Shown: piece by piece, positions 25,340-34,537 of the stretch
Layout of the letters: each line of letters starts with the position of its first letter
Numbering within the stretch: position 1 is the stretch's first letter
Position numbers and translations under genes: made by a program
Assembly: GCA_022340465.1 (NCBI GenBank)
Contig: JAJDNW010000130.1
Location: 1 to 64,000, forward strand
DNA: 64,000 bases
Source of the DNA: Deltaproteobacteria bacterium
Lineage (GTDB): Bacteria > Desulfobacterota > Desulfobacteria > Desulfobacterales > B30-G6
Reading direction: 5' to 3'
Notes under the pieces: model-generated
The model's input: only the letters and a program-made list of their open reading frames with translations
Database searches by the model: none
What the model was told of the DNA's origin: nothing

Positions 25340-26719
25340 GTGGGGAAAAACAAGCGCCACGAGAAGGCTGTTTCCACAAAAAGCAGCGCGCGGGAATTTT
25401 TGCGCAGCCGGTTGAGCAGGCTCAAGAACGGTTTTGATTCCGCACTCAACGGTGCCGGCACGGCGGATGGCCGGGTACTGGAAACCAACCGATACGATGA
25501 CCTTGAATTCATCAACGGAATCAATAAAGCGACATCTGAAGCCGACATGTTCGGGGTGCTGGTGGTGAGAGCGGATCAAGCGGCCGCACACACCGGCAAC
25601 GCCGCCCACGAAGATCCGGGGCCACAGGCGGACCACATCGCCGGGGTTGTCGAGGCGGTGTGCCGCCGGGCGGACGGTGTTTGGGGGGCGATGGAGAGCG
25701 GCATGTTCGGCTGCTGCGTGCCGGGTTTCGATGACGATGCCTGCCTGAAGACAGCGGAAGAAATTATCCGGGGGGTTCACGCGCTCAACAACGGCAGCGT
25801 ATCCATCGGTACCGCCAGGTATCCGATGCTCGACTATAACCGGGACGAGATCGTGGAAAATGCGTATAAGGCCTTAAACCACGCCGCATTTCTCGGCCCC
25901 GGCAGCACGGTGGCCTTCGATGCCGTCAGCTTGAATATCAGCGGGGATGTCCTGTACCAGGCGGGGGATATCAAAGGCGCAGCCGACGAGTTCGAGCGCG
26001 GCCTGAGAATCGATCCCCGGGACGAAAATCTCAACAACAGCCTGGGGGTCTGCTACGGGGAACTGGGGGACCTTGCCGGGGCGCTCGGATATTTTGAAAC
26101 TGTCCTGGCCATTAACCCCAATAGCGTGCTGGCGCTGCACAACGCCGGATACGTCAAGGCCATGTTGGACGACCCCGAAGGTGCCCTGGCGTATTTCATG
26201 CGCGCCGACGCACAGGACGGCAGCATTTTTGAAATCGCCTTCCACACGGGAAAGCTCCTGGTGGAAGCCGGACACCAGGAGAGGGCCAAGCCATACCTGG
26301 AAAGGGCGGTAAAGCTGAATCCCGCTTTCGGCAAGGCCCACTACCTGATGGGTGAATGCAGCCGTGGCATGGGCCTGACGGACGAAGCGGTCCGTGCCTA
26401 TAAATCGGCTATAAGGCGCAACCCGAATGATGCCGATGCGTTATCGGCTCTGGGGCTGTTGTATGACGAGATGGGAGAGAATCCGGAGATCCCGCTTATT
26501 TTCTGTGAGAAAAGTGTGGAGCTTTCTCCGGAAAACGGACTTTTTGCCTGCCGCTTCGGGCAGGTACTGATGAACCAGGAAAAGACGCAAAGGGCGCTGA
26601 CCATGTTTGAAAAGGCACGGGATCTCGGCTACGACGCCGAGGAGTGGATCGCGGCGGCCAGGGCGGCACTGTCCCAAGGAGGGCAGGAGGGCCGCGCTAG
26701 CGTTGGGAAAGGAGAATGA
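25340..26719 (+). CDS. Degenerate GGDEF-like/TPR protein
   Basis: A 459-residue cytoplasmic protein of unknown role. The N-terminal part (about 45-200) has the look of a nucleotide-cyclase fold that has lost its catalytic motif: the segment VSIGTARYPMLDYNRDEIVENAYKAL-type ending resembles the GGDEF C-terminus, but no GGDEF is present. Residues about 200-450 carry six or seven TPR units (for example YQAGDIKGAADEFERGLRID). The start is taken as GTG 25340, 9 nt after TAAGGA; TTG codons at 25331 and 25334 are alternatives. It is followed 7 nt later by the FmdB-type gene. Confidence 0.7.
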   Translation: MGKNKRHEKAVSTKSSAREFLRSRLSRLKNGFDSALNGAGTADGRVLETNRYDDLEFINGINKATSEADMFGVLVVRADQAAAHTGNAAHEDPGPQADHIAGVVEAVCRRADGVWGAMESGMFGCCVPGFDDDACLKTAEEIIRGVHALNNGSVSIGTARYPMLDYNRDEIVENAYKALNHAAFLGPGSTVAFDAVSLNISGDVLYQAGDIKGAADEFERGLRIDPRDENLNNSLGVCYGELGDLAGALGYFETVLAINPNSVLALHNAGYVKAMLDDPEGALAYFMRADAQDGSIFEIAFHTGKLLVEAGHQERAKPYLERAVKLNPAFGKAHYLMGECSRGMGLTDEAVRAYKSAIRRNPNDADALSALGLLYDEMGENPEIPLIFCEKSVELSPENGLFACRFGQVLMNQEKTQRALTMFEKARDLGYDAEEWIAAARAALSQGGQEGRASVGKGE

Positions 26720-26726
26720 TAAGATA

Positions 26727-26960
26727 ATGCCGATTTATGAATATCACTGCAATGAGTGTGGACACGATTTCGAACGGCTGGTGTTTGGCAGCGAAAAGCC
26801 CGCCTGTTCCGCATGCAACAGCGAAAATGTCGGGCGGTTGATATCCGCCTGCGGGTTTGTCAGCAAGGGGAGCTCCGGTGAAACTGTCGGTGCATCGGCG
26901 GGAGCGTCCTCATGCGGCGGCTGCTCGGCTTCGAGTTGTGCGGGATGTGGAACGACCTGA
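26727..26960 (+). CDS. FmdB-type zinc ribbon protein
   Basis: A 77-residue protein starting MPIYEYHCNECGHDFE, the standard FmdB/CxxC_CxxC_SSSS ribbon, with Cys8, Cys11, Cys27 and Cys30 as likely zinc ligands. The tail is Gly/Ser/Cys-rich with three further CxxC-like pairs. The family is small and widespread with no firm function; the putative regulator name is historical. Its TGA stop overlaps the ATG of hemC by one base. Confidence 0.88.
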   Translation: MPIYEYHCNECGHDFERLVFGSEKPACSACNSENVGRLISACGFVSKGSSGETVGASAGASSCGGCSASSCAGCGTT

Positions 26961-27892
26961 TGCCGGCATGCGTCAGAATCGGTACCCGTGGCAGCAAACT
27001 CGCGCTGTGGCAGGCGAACTGGGTCAAGTCAGCCATAGAAGCGGGCCATCCCTCCCTCGAGGTAGAGATCACGGTCATCAAAACCAGGGGGGACAAGATA
27101 CTGGACGTGCCCCTGGCGAAGATCGGCGGAAAGGGCCTGTTCGTAAAGGAGATCGAAGAGGCGTTGCTTGCCCGAAGAATCGATATGGCGGTTCACAGCA
27201 TGAAGGACATGCCCGCGGATCTGCCCGGGGGGCTCTGCGTCGGGGCCATCCCCGCGCGGGAGACGCCCCACGATGTCTTGATAGCGAAAGACGGCCGTCG
27301 GCTTTCCGAATTGAAAAAGGGGAGCCGCATCGGCACCAGCAGTCTTCGCCGTGCCGCCCAGCTGCTGTTTGCCCGACCCGATTTGAGCATCACGCCCTTG
27401 CGGGGCAACCTGGATACCCGCTTGAGAAAACTGGAAGCCGGAGAAATGGATGCCATCGTACTGGCCGCCGCCGGTATGAAACGCATGGGGATGGCCGGAA
27501 AAATTTCGGAGTACCTGGACGCGTCGGTCATGCTTCCCGCCGCCGGCCAGGGGGCCCTGTGCATCGAGACGCGGGAGGACGATGAAATGATCGGACGCAT
27601 CGCAGCCGAACTGGATCACCGGGAGACACGCATGGCGGTTACCGGTGAAAGGGCATTCCTGCACCGGATGGGGGGCAGCTGCCAGGTACCCATTGCGGCT
27701 TACGGCAAAATCAGCGGCGACCGCTATTGTCTGACCGGACTGGTAGCGCAAATCGACGGTTCCGAGTGCCTGCGGGAAGAGGGCGAGGGCCCTGTGGCGG
27801 AAACCGAGAGGATCGGCATCACGTTGGCCGAGCGCCTGGTAGAGATGGGTGCGGAGCGCATACTAAAACAACTTCAGCAGGATCAGGTATGA
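26960..27892 (+). CDS. hemC: Porphobilinogen deaminase (hydroxymethylbilane synthase)
   Basis: A 310-residue enzyme that joins four porphobilinogens into hydroxymethylbilane. The dipyrromethane cofactor is attached to Cys241 in MGGSCQVPI, equivalent to Cys242 in E. coli. The RIGTRGSKLALWQ block begins at residue 6. The start ATG 26960 overlaps the FmdB-type stop, and its own stop overlaps cobA-hemD (ATGA at 27889-27892), so the three genes are translationally linked. Confidence 0.95.
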   Translation: MPACVRIGTRGSKLALWQANWVKSAIEAGHPSLEVEITVIKTRGDKILDVPLAKIGGKGLFVKEIEEALLARRIDMAVHSMKDMPADLPGGLCVGAIPARETPHDVLIAKDGRRLSELKKGSRIGTSSLRRAAQLLFARPDLSITPLRGNLDTRLRKLEAGEMDAIVLAAAGMKRMGMAGKISEYLDASVMLPAAGQGALCIETREDDEMIGRIAAELDHRETRMAVTGERAFLHRMGGSCQVPIAAYGKISGDRYCLTGLVAQIDGSECLREEGEGPVAETERIGITLAERLVEMGAERILKQLQQDQV

Positions 27893-29418
27893 ACAAGAGG
27901 CGGGGAATCGTTTACCTGGTGGGAGCCGGCCCTGGTGACCCGGGCCTGATTACCCTTAAGGGCAGACAGTGCATCCAACGGGCGGATGTCGTCGTTTACG
28001 ACTATCTGGCGGCCGAATCCCTACTGCGGCATGCCAAAAGCGATGCCGAACTCATCTACGTGGGGAAGAAGGGAGGGGATCACACCCTTTCCCAGTCCAG
28101 GATCAACGCCCTGCTGGTGGAAAAAGCCTCCCAGGGGCTGGTCGTAACCCGATTGAAAGGGGGCGATCCGTTCATCTTCGGCAGGGGCGGTGAAGAGGTC
28201 GAAGTGCTCATCGAAGCGGGCATTTCCTTTGAAGTCGTTCCGGGGGTCACCTCGGCGGTAGCCGCACCGGCCTATGCCGGTATTCCCCTGACCCATCGCA
28301 AATTCACCTCCACCGTGGCCTTCGTCACCGGCCATGAGGACCCCGGGAAGGCGTCGTCGGGCATCGACTGGAAAGCACTGGCCTCGGGAATCGGCACCCT
28401 GGTTTTTTTCATGGGGGTCAAAAATCTCAAGTATATCGTCAACCAGCTGATGCGGCACGGCCTGACGCCGGAAAGACCGGCAGCCCTGATCGGCTGGGGA
28501 ACGACGCCTCGGCAGACCACTGTCACCGGCACCTTGGGAACCATAGAAAAAGAGGCCGGCAAAGCCGGTATGAAACCACCGGCGTTGATCGTCATCGGGG
28601 ATGTCGTGCGTTTGCGCGAACGGATGAAGTGGTTCGAGAAGCGTCCGCTGCTGGGCAGGCGCATCGTGGTTACGCGTGCCAGGAAACAGGCCAGCGGATT
28701 CCTGCAGATGCTGACAGACGCCGGTGCGGATTGCCTGGAGTGTCCGACCATCAAAGTAGTGCCGCCTGAAAGCTGGCAGGCGCTGGATCGGGCTGTCGAC
28801 CGGATCGCCGGCTATGACTGGCTTGTCTTTACCAGTGTAAACGGCGTGACATTTTTTTTCGAACGGATTTTTAACGCAGGATTGGACAGCCGATCGCTGC
28901 AGGGCATCCAGGTGGCGGCCATCGGCCCCGCCACGGCGGAACGCCTCATGGATTACGGCATTCGATGCGACATCATTCCTGAAAACTACCGGGCGGAGTC
29001 GATGGCTGCCGCTTTCGAGAAGGTGGCGATCGCGGATAAAAGCGTCCTGCTTCCACGGGCCAGGGAAGCGCGTTCCGTTCTGCCCGAGGCGTTGACCCGC
29101 ATGGGGGCCCGGGTGGACGAAGTCATCGCATACGTCACCGAAGTCGAGGATCGGAACGGCGGGACCCTGATTGACAATCTGGAAAAAGGAAACGTCGACT
29201 GTATTACGTTCACCAGCTCCTCGACCGTCAAGAACTTCAAACGTCTGCTGCCGGCGGATAAATTCCCTGCACTCGTCGGAAAAACGACGATTGCCTGCAT
29301 CGGACCGATAACGGCCGCAACTGCCGAAGCGCTCGGATTCGATGTTCATATCGTTGCCCGGGAATATACGATTCCGGGGCTCTACGGGGCCATCGTGGAT
29401 CATTATAAGCCGTCTTGA
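27889..29418 (+). CDS. cobA-hemD: Fused uroporphyrinogen-III methyltransferase/synthase
   Basis: A 509-residue fusion. Residues about 1-250 are a SUMT domain ([15 protein letters not shown] at 9-23, and the family block [16 protein letters not shown]) that methylates uroporphyrinogen III to precorrin-2. Residues about 255-505 are a HemD domain that closes and inverts ring D. Together with hemC the pathway from porphobilinogen to precorrin-2 is complete, serving siroheme, cobalamin or the alternative heme route. This fusion is common in sulfate reducers and clostridia. The start overlaps the hemC stop by 4 nt. Confidence 0.95.
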   Translation: MNKRRGIVYLVGAGPGDPGLITLKGRQCIQRADVVVYDYLAAESLLRHAKSDAELIYVGKKGGDHTLSQSRINALLVEKASQGLVVTRLKGGDPFIFGRGGEEVEVLIEAGISFEVVPGVTSAVAAPAYAGIPLTHRKFTSTVAFVTGHEDPGKASSGIDWKALASGIGTLVFFMGVKNLKYIVNQLMRHGLTPERPAALIGWGTTPRQTTVTGTLGTIEKEAGKAGMKPPALIVIGDVVRLRERMKWFEKRPLLGRRIVVTRARKQASGFLQMLTDAGADCLECPTIKVVPPESWQALDRAVDRIAGYDWLVFTSVNGVTFFFERIFNAGLDSRSLQGIQVAAIGPATAERLMDYGIRCDIIPENYRAESMAAAFEKVAIADKSVLLPRAREARSVLPEALTRMGARVDEVIAYVTEVEDRNGGTLIDNLEKGNVDCITFTSSSTVKNFKRLLPADKFPALVGKTTIACIGPITAATAEALGFDVHIVAREYTIPGLYGAIVDHYKPS

Positions 29419-29444
29419 CGGAGGTGTTCGCCGGGGGAGGGTTT

Positions 29445-30605
29445 ATGCAATCATACCTGGACAGGTTAACCGAATATGCCCATGCCGTCCGGGCATTGAA
29501 GGAGACCATTATCACCAACATCGTGCTTCTTGGTCAGGAACCGGCGCCGACGTTTAAAGAAAGGGCAAAATCCCAACTTTTTCTCGACCGACTTTCCGAC
29601 CTTGGCGCGGATGAATGCACCATCGATGGATACCAGAACCCCATCGGCATCGTCCGGGGATCCGTCAAGGACAAACCGCCCATCTTCGTGGTTGCGCATA
29701 TGGACACACCCTTTGGCAAGGATGTGGACCACAACTTTCTCGTCAACGAGGAAACCATAATGGGCGCGGGCATCATGGACAATTCCGTGGGCGTAGGGGT
29801 GCTTGCGTCCCTGCCGTACATCTTCAAGTCGCTGGGCCTGCAATTCGAGTCGGATATCGTGCTGGCCGGTGTCATCCAGTCCATCGGCCGGGGCAATCTG
29901 AGAGGTATCCGGCATCTTTTAAAAACCTGGTCGACCCCGGTGAGGGGAGCTGTCTGTATCGAGGGGGGCGAGCTGGGACGTCTCAATTACAACAGCTACG
30001 GCATGATTCGGGGGGAAATTGAATGCAACATTTCGACGGAGTCAGGATTCGAACCCCAGTTCAAACCCAACGCCATTTTGATCCTGAACGAGATTATCAA
30101 TCAGATTCTGCAAATGCGTCTGCCCCAACGGCCGCTGGCGCGGGTCATCATCGGTAAGATTTCAGGCGGGCACAAGCATGGCCTGATCGCTTATGACGGG
30201 ACCTTGGGGCTGGAAATACAGAGCGATGCCGATGATATGGTGAGAAGCATATTCAACGACATAACGGACATCGTCAACGGAGCCGGGCATGAATATCAGG
30301 GGGCTTTGAAGTTGAATACCATCAGCAGCCTGCATGCGTCGAGAATGGGGTATTCCCACCCCCTGGTAAAGAGCGCCGTAGCCGTCATGAACCGGTTGGA
30401 GCTCAAACCGGTCAGTGAGCCCAGCGAATCGGAGTTGTCCATTTTCCTGTCCCACAAAATTCCTGCCGTCACCCTGGGGGTGACGCGGGGCAGGGATTAT
30501 CACCTGGAACGTGCGACCATGATAATCGAACCCATGTATAAGGGCATCGCCCAGATCCTGGGGGTGATTTCCGCCATAGACAACGGGGTGTGTGATGGCC
30601 TATGA
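29445..30605 (+). CDS. M20/M42-like zinc peptidase family protein
   Basis: A 386-residue protein with a metallopeptidase pattern: HMDTPFG (about 86-92) as first metal ligand, the bridging Asp in GIMDNSVGVGVL, and a later EGGELG. These resemble M20 di-zinc aminoacyl hydrolases, but the substrate is unknown. The start ATG 29445 has GGAGG 4 nt upstream; TTG 29415 overlapping the hemD stop is an alternative. The 3' end overlaps gpgS by 11 nt. Its place between a tetrapyrrole gene and a solute-synthesis gene gives no clear role. Confidence 0.65.
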   Translation: MQSYLDRLTEYAHAVRALKETIITNIVLLGQEPAPTFKERAKSQLFLDRLSDLGADECTIDGYQNPIGIVRGSVKDKPPIFVVAHMDTPFGKDVDHNFLVNEETIMGAGIMDNSVGVGVLASLPYIFKSLGLQFESDIVLAGVIQSIGRGNLRGIRHLLKTWSTPVRGAVCIEGGELGRLNYNSYGMIRGEIECNISTESGFEPQFKPNAILILNEIINQILQMRLPQRPLARVIIGKISGGHKHGLIAYDGTLGLEIQSDADDMVRSIFNDITDIVNGAGHEYQGALKLNTISSLHASRMGYSHPLVKSAVAVMNRLELKPVSEPSESELSIFLSHKIPAVTLGVTRGRDYHLERATMIIEPMYKGIAQILGVISAIDNGVCDGL

Positions 30606-31584
30606 CTGGCTCAAGAGCAACACGTTTCACCATTCCGAGTTTTCCGATCTCGATCGCCTGGCGGCGGCCAAGCAGCGCAAAGGGCTGAAAATATCCCTGT
30701 GCCTGCCGACGCTCAATGAAGAACGCACGATCGCCAAAGAGATCCTGATCATGAAATCGGAACTGATGATCCGCTTTCCTCTGATCGACGAAATCGTCGT
30801 GGTCGACTCCGGGTCGACCGATCGCACTCAGGAGGCGGCCGAGGCGTATGGGGCCCGGTTTTATTATGCGGGTGACATCCTTCCCGATCTGGCGCACTTC
30901 AAAGGCAAGGGTGAGAATCTGTGGAAGGCGCTTTATATCACCCGCGGTGATATCATCATATACCTGGATGCCGATATCAAGAACATTCACCACCGGTTTG
31001 CATACGGCCTGCTGGGCCCTCTGCTGCTGACCGATCACATCCGGTATGTGAAGGCCTTTTACGACCGCCCCATCGCTCTGGGGCAAAAAAAGATGCGTTC
31101 CACCGGCGGCGGACGGGTGACGGAACTGGTGATCCGCCCGCTATTTTCACTGTTTATCCCCGAATTGACCCAGATCATCCAGCCGCTTTCAGGTGAGTAC
31201 GCCGGATACAGGGATATTCTGGATAAAATTCCTTTTCCCATCGGTTACGGGGTGGAAACCAGCATGATCATGGACATCTATACGAAATGGGGGCTTGACG
31301 TCATGGGGCAGACGGACCTTGACCGGAGGGTTCACCGGAACCAGTCCACCCAGGCACTCGGTCGCATGGCGTTCGTGATCATGAAGACCTTTATCAACCG
31401 CAAGATCAAGATGGGGATGATCGAACTTAGAGAAAAAATGTTTGACGAGATGATTCAATACAATCTTGTCGAGAACGAGTACGAAGCGGCAGTTTATGAA
31501 ATGGGGGGACTCGAACGCCCCCCGATGCACGAGATTCCGGCTTACGCCGACAAATTTTTAAAGAAAGCAACCCATGGAAAATAA
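30595..31584 (+). CDS. gpgS: Glucosyl-3-phosphoglycerate synthase
   Basis: A 329-residue GT-A glycosyltransferase (family 81 type). The nucleotide-sugar block VVDSGSTDRT, the DxD-like YLDADIKN, and the family pattern STGGGRVTELV followed by QPLSGEYAG and GYGVE match GpgS along most of the length. GpgS joins glucose from NDP-glucose to 3-phosphoglycerate, the first step to glucosylglycerate, a compatible solute. The phosphatase partner is not adjacent. GTG 30592 immediately precedes the chosen ATG 30595. It overlaps both the peptidase gene and moaA by about 11 nt. Confidence 0.85.
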   Translation: MAYDWLKSNTFHHSEFSDLDRLAAAKQRKGLKISLCLPTLNEERTIAKEILIMKSELMIRFPLIDEIVVVDSGSTDRTQEAAEAYGARFYYAGDILPDLAHFKGKGENLWKALYITRGDIIIYLDADIKNIHHRFAYGLLGPLLLTDHIRYVKAFYDRPIALGQKKMRSTGGGRVTELVIRPLFSLFIPELTQIIQPLSGEYAGYRDILDKIPFPIGYGVETSMIMDIYTKWGLDVMGQTDLDRRVHRNQSTQALGRMAFVIMKTFINRKIKMGMIELREKMFDEMIQYNLVENEYEAAVYEMGGLERPPMHEIPAYADKFLKKATHGK

Positions 31585-32566
31585 CCCGCTGAAAGACAAG
31601 TTTAACCGGCACCTGACCTACCTGCGGATATCGGTTACCGACAGATGCAACCTCCGCTGCATTTACTGTGTCCCCAAAGGGATCGTCCCCAAGATGCCCC
31701 ATGACGATATCCTGCGTTATGAAGAGATGTTGCGGATCGTTCGCATCGGCGTGGCCGTGGGCATTCGCAAGGTGCGGGTGACCGGTGGAGAGCCGCTCGT
31801 ACGCAAGGGCATCGGCGACTTTCTGAAAAGACTGGGGGCGGTGGACGGCCTGACCGACATATCCATAACCACGAACGGATACCTGCTGGAAAACAATGTG
31901 GAGATGATCAAGGCCGCGGGGATCCGGCGGATCAATGTGAGCTTGGACTCGCTTGACAGGGACAAGTTCGCCTATATTACGGGGTATGACGTTTTCGACC
32001 GTGTGTGGCAAGGCATTTTGCACGCACAAGCGTCAGGCCTTGCCCCCATAAAGCTGAATGTCGTGGCGCTCAAAGGACACAACGAAGATGAACTCGTGGA
32101 CATGGCCAGGCTCTCCTTAACGTATCCCTTCCACGTCCGGTTCATCGAGTACATGCCGATCGGAAACTCGAGGGTGAAGACCGGGGATTCGATCCTGGCG
32201 CCGGAGATAAAGCGGCGGATCGAAACCATAGGGAGCCTGGAGCCGATAACCAAGAATCGGATGGACGGGCCGGCCGAGAGGTACCGCTTCAAAGACGCCC
32301 CCGGGGAAATCGGTTTCATCCGGCCCATGAGCCGTCATTTCTGTTCGACCTGCAACCGCCTGCGGTTGACGGCGGACGGACACCTGAGGCCCTGCCTCCT
32401 GTCAGACCGCCAGGTGGATATCAAGGGCCCGATGCGCGCGGGGTGCAGTGATGAACAGATCGTCGAGATATTCAGATCCGCCGTCCGCCACAAGCACGAT
32501 GCCCACCGCTTTGCCCGGCACGAGGAATGCCGGGTGGCGGATCAGATGTCCGGAATCGGCGGTTAA
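31574..32566 (+). CDS. moaA: GTP 3',8-cyclase (molybdopterin biosynthesis)
   Basis: A 330-residue radical-SAM enzyme that begins molybdopterin synthesis. The SAM cluster motif is CNLRCIYC (C-x3-C-x2-C), the second cluster uses the later CSTCNRLR and CLL cysteines, and the protein ends in the Gly-Gly needed for activity (MSGIGG). It would supply the pterin for the tungsten/molybdenum enzyme AOR at 38.7 kb. The start ATG 31574 lies inside the end of gpgS. Confidence 0.95.
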   Translation: MENNPLKDKFNRHLTYLRISVTDRCNLRCIYCVPKGIVPKMPHDDILRYEEMLRIVRIGVAVGIRKVRVTGGEPLVRKGIGDFLKRLGAVDGLTDISITTNGYLLENNVEMIKAAGIRRINVSLDSLDRDKFAYITGYDVFDRVWQGILHAQASGLAPIKLNVVALKGHNEDELVDMARLSLTYPFHVRFIEYMPIGNSRVKTGDSILAPEIKRRIETIGSLEPITKNRMDGPAERYRFKDAPGEIGFIRPMSRHFCSTCNRLRLTADGHLRPCLLSDRQVDIKGPMRAGCSDEQIVEIFRSAVRHKHDAHRFARHEECRVADQMSGIGG

Positions 32567-32672
32567 AAATAGGGCCCCCCGGGGACGCTGTTTCCGCAAG
32601 CCGACTATGGGGTTGGCAATGGTCGCGATGGAGGAAAATCACTTTAAACGATCACTAAAGTGTGATATCGTT

Positions 32673-32715
32673 CCTTATCTCATATCTATTATATCCCTAT
32701 CATATCTCATCTCCG
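32673..32715. repeat. Degenerate TATCTCATATC-type array
   Basis: Between moaA and the cyclic-nucleotide-binding gene, TATCTCATATC, TATTATATC, TATCATATC and TCATCTCC units follow each other with irregular spacing. ATCAC/GTGAT just upstream (32651-32666) form a small inverted pair. No coding character was seen in 32567-32741. Confidence 0.5.
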
Positions 32716-32741
32716 TATCGACACGATGGAAAGGATAAGAA

Positions 32742-33200
32742 ATGGCGCTATACGATATGATCGCAACCATGCCGCTTTTTGAGAACTTTTCCGAAGAAGA
32801 AAAGAAAACGTTTGCCCAGATGGATCATTCGCTTCTGGCGTTCAACAAGGGGGACATTATCATCAGGGAGGGAGATCACTACACATCGCTCTATCTCCTG
32901 ATAAGGGGCAGCGCCCAGGTGACCAAGACCGGCTACGGAAGTCCCATTGCACAGCTGAAACCGGGGTCGGTGTTCGGTGAGATATCCTTTCTGACGCACA
33001 GAGCCAGACAGAGCAACGTGATTGCAGATGAAAAGATTCTGGCCCTGAAAATCGACGACGATTTTTTTGACAAAATCGAACCCTCCATGCGTGACAACAT
33101 CAAGAACTACCTGATAGAGCTTTTAGCCGGCCGGCTGGACCGCATGAACGAAGCCTTGAGCAAAATAGCCAAATATGCCCGGGGCTATGCTGTGCTGTAG
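32742..33200 (+). CDS. Stand-alone cyclic-nucleotide-binding domain protein
   Basis: A 152-residue protein consisting of one cNMP-binding (Crp-type beta-roll) domain, about residues 10-125, with KGDIIIREGDHYTSLYLLIRGSAQV and PGSVFGEISFLT as the phosphate-binding-cassette region. The classic arginine of that cassette is not evident, so true nucleotide binding is uncertain. There is no helix-turn-helix, so it is not itself a Crp/Fnr regulator. A short helical tail (about 126-150) may dimerise. The start ATG 32742 follows GGAAAGGATAAG. Confidence 0.8.
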   Translation: MALYDMIATMPLFENFSEEEKKTFAQMDHSLLAFNKGDIIIREGDHYTSLYLLIRGSAQVTKTGYGSPIAQLKPGSVFGEISFLTHRARQSNVIADEKILALKIDDDFFDKIEPSMRDNIKNYLIELLAGRLDRMNEALSKIAKYARGYAVL

Positions 33201-33249
33201 GGGCGGGTCAGGGGTTGCTCCCGGGACGGTGCGGTCCCTGGGATCCATG

Positions 33250-33537
33250 CTATTCGTATTCGTATTTATCTTCCAGTTTTAACTGCTGCTCCTTGGTGAC
33301 GATACCCTCTTCGTACAGTATGTCTCCGATACCGGCCTCTCTCAGATCGTCGATTTTTATGATCGATTCCGCCGGTTTGCTTTGAAGGCTGAAAAAGGTA
33401 TATTTCAGGTTGAGGTGTTCTTTCTTCAACATCCTGAACTCTTTTCCGCCCACATAGATAAAGTGATTGGCGAGCAACATGTATACGAGTCCGATCACAA
33501 CGGCGTACAGGATATACTTTTTAATCGTTTGTACCAT
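33250..33537 (-). CDS. Small membrane-anchored protein, unknown
   Basis: A 95-residue protein with one N-terminal membrane helix (about 8-27) and a polar remainder predicted to be exposed, ending in a charged segment. The segment IDDLREAGIGDILYEEGIVTKEQQLKLED resembles a short SHOCT-like helical tail seen in other membrane proteins. No family name is assigned. An AGAGGAT site lies 7 nt before ATG 33537. It converges with the cyclic-nucleotide-binding gene and is divergent from the J-domain gene. Confidence 0.6.
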   Translation of the reverse strand: MVQTIKKYILYAVVIGLVYMLLANHFIYVGGKEFRMLKKEHLNLKYTFFSLQSKPAESIIKIDDLREAGIGDILYEEGIVTKEQQLKLEDKYEYE

Positions 33538-33653
33538 AGTCGCATCCTCTCTTGTCCATACGGCGGCGCCTGCAACCTAAACTGAGCTTGGGTGAAATTA
33601 TCTTTGGATGCACCATAAAAAAAAACGGTGGTGTTTTCAATGAGATTTTTAAA

Positions 33654-33682
33654 TTGTACATGCGGGGTTTCTCATGTATGCT
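33654..33682 (+). promoter_or_regulatory. Possible promoter for the J-domain gene
   Basis: TTGTAC (33654-33659) and TATGCT (33677-33682) are 17 nt apart, about 75 nt before ATG 33759. The -10 matches well and the -35 moderately. Confidence 0.4.
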
Positions 33683-33758
33683 GTGGCACCCAAACCGCAG
33701 CAGTGAACGAATACCGGTAACGGCAGCCCCATCAATAAAAAAGGCCTGATAACGAAAG

Positions 33759-34490
33759 ATGATTGATCCTAACCCTATGGTCAACCCCCATAAAAGCGGC
33801 GGCTGCCTGTCCTGCGGCAAAACCGAGGGATTGGGCCGACGAAAATATTGCTCTGTCACCTGCCGGCAGCAGCTGCGGTACCAATTGAACGTTAGAACCG
33901 GCCTTCTCAAGGCCCTCAACACAAGGTACGCGACCTTCTATTTTACCGACAGCTTGCTGGTGCTGGACATCCTGCCTTACAACGAATCCGGGATCTTCAG
34001 CTTTCTGTACCCGAGAGAAAGCGGGAAAAAGCCGTCCGAAGATTTCTCACAGATGTCCAATGTTCTCGGGAACCGGTGGTGGCAGGAAAAAAAGCGTACC
34101 CGGAGATCCTACTTGGCTTCCAGGCTTGTCCTGGAAAAAGCGGACAGGAAAAACGATGCCCCGGGAGCGCTGAAGCCGCAGGATATTCGCATACCGACGC
34201 TGAAGGGAAACGGGAGATCGCTGGTGCATTTGCAGCTGAGCAGAGCAGATCTTGACAGGCCTGAATTGAAAAAGGTTATCAAATCCGCATTCCGGCGACA
34301 GGCGCGCAAACACCACCCGGATTTCGGGGGGGGCGGGGGGGCATTCCGCAGGATCTATCAGGCGTACGAGGATCTGATGACCTGGGCCGAGGAACCGACC
34401 TTTACAAGGCGTTCCGGATTTCCCGACAAGTGGTTTTACGATGGGGAGAAAAACAGGTGGGTGCAGCCCGCACCGCGCCGGACTCCCTAA
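33759..34490 (+). CDS. Zinc-finger/J-domain protein
   Basis: A 243-residue protein. An N-terminal zinc-finger-like block, CLSCGKTEGLGRRKYCSVTC (Cys16, 19, 31 and 35), is followed by a middle region of unknown fold and a C-terminal J domain (about 165-212) with the HPD motif at 186-188 (KHHPDFGGGG). The J domain suggests it recruits or stimulates an Hsp70 (DnaK). It lacks the Gly/Phe and client-binding parts of DnaJ, so it is a specialised co-chaperone; its target is unknown. It lies alone, with a short convergent gap to the phosphoribosyltransferase. Confidence 0.75.
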   Translation: MIDPNPMVNPHKSGGCLSCGKTEGLGRRKYCSVTCRQQLRYQLNVRTGLLKALNTRYATFYFTDSLLVLDILPYNESGIFSFLYPRESGKKPSEDFSQMSNVLGNRWWQEKKRTRRSYLASRLVLEKADRKNDAPGALKPQDIRIPTLKGNGRSLVHLQLSRADLDRPELKKVIKSAFRRQARKHHPDFGGGGGAFRRIYQAYEDLMTWAEEPTFTRRSGFPDKWFYDGEKNRWVQPAPRRTP

Positions 34491-34537
34491 CTCCCTTCAT
34501 AAGCCACCGGGTCTGCCGGAGGTCGCCGATTTGCGGC

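Noticed and set aside
32567-32741. Molybdenum-cofactor riboswitch near moaA
   Set aside because: The 5' end of moaA overlaps gpgS, leaving no leader, and the sequence after moaA is a simple degenerate array.
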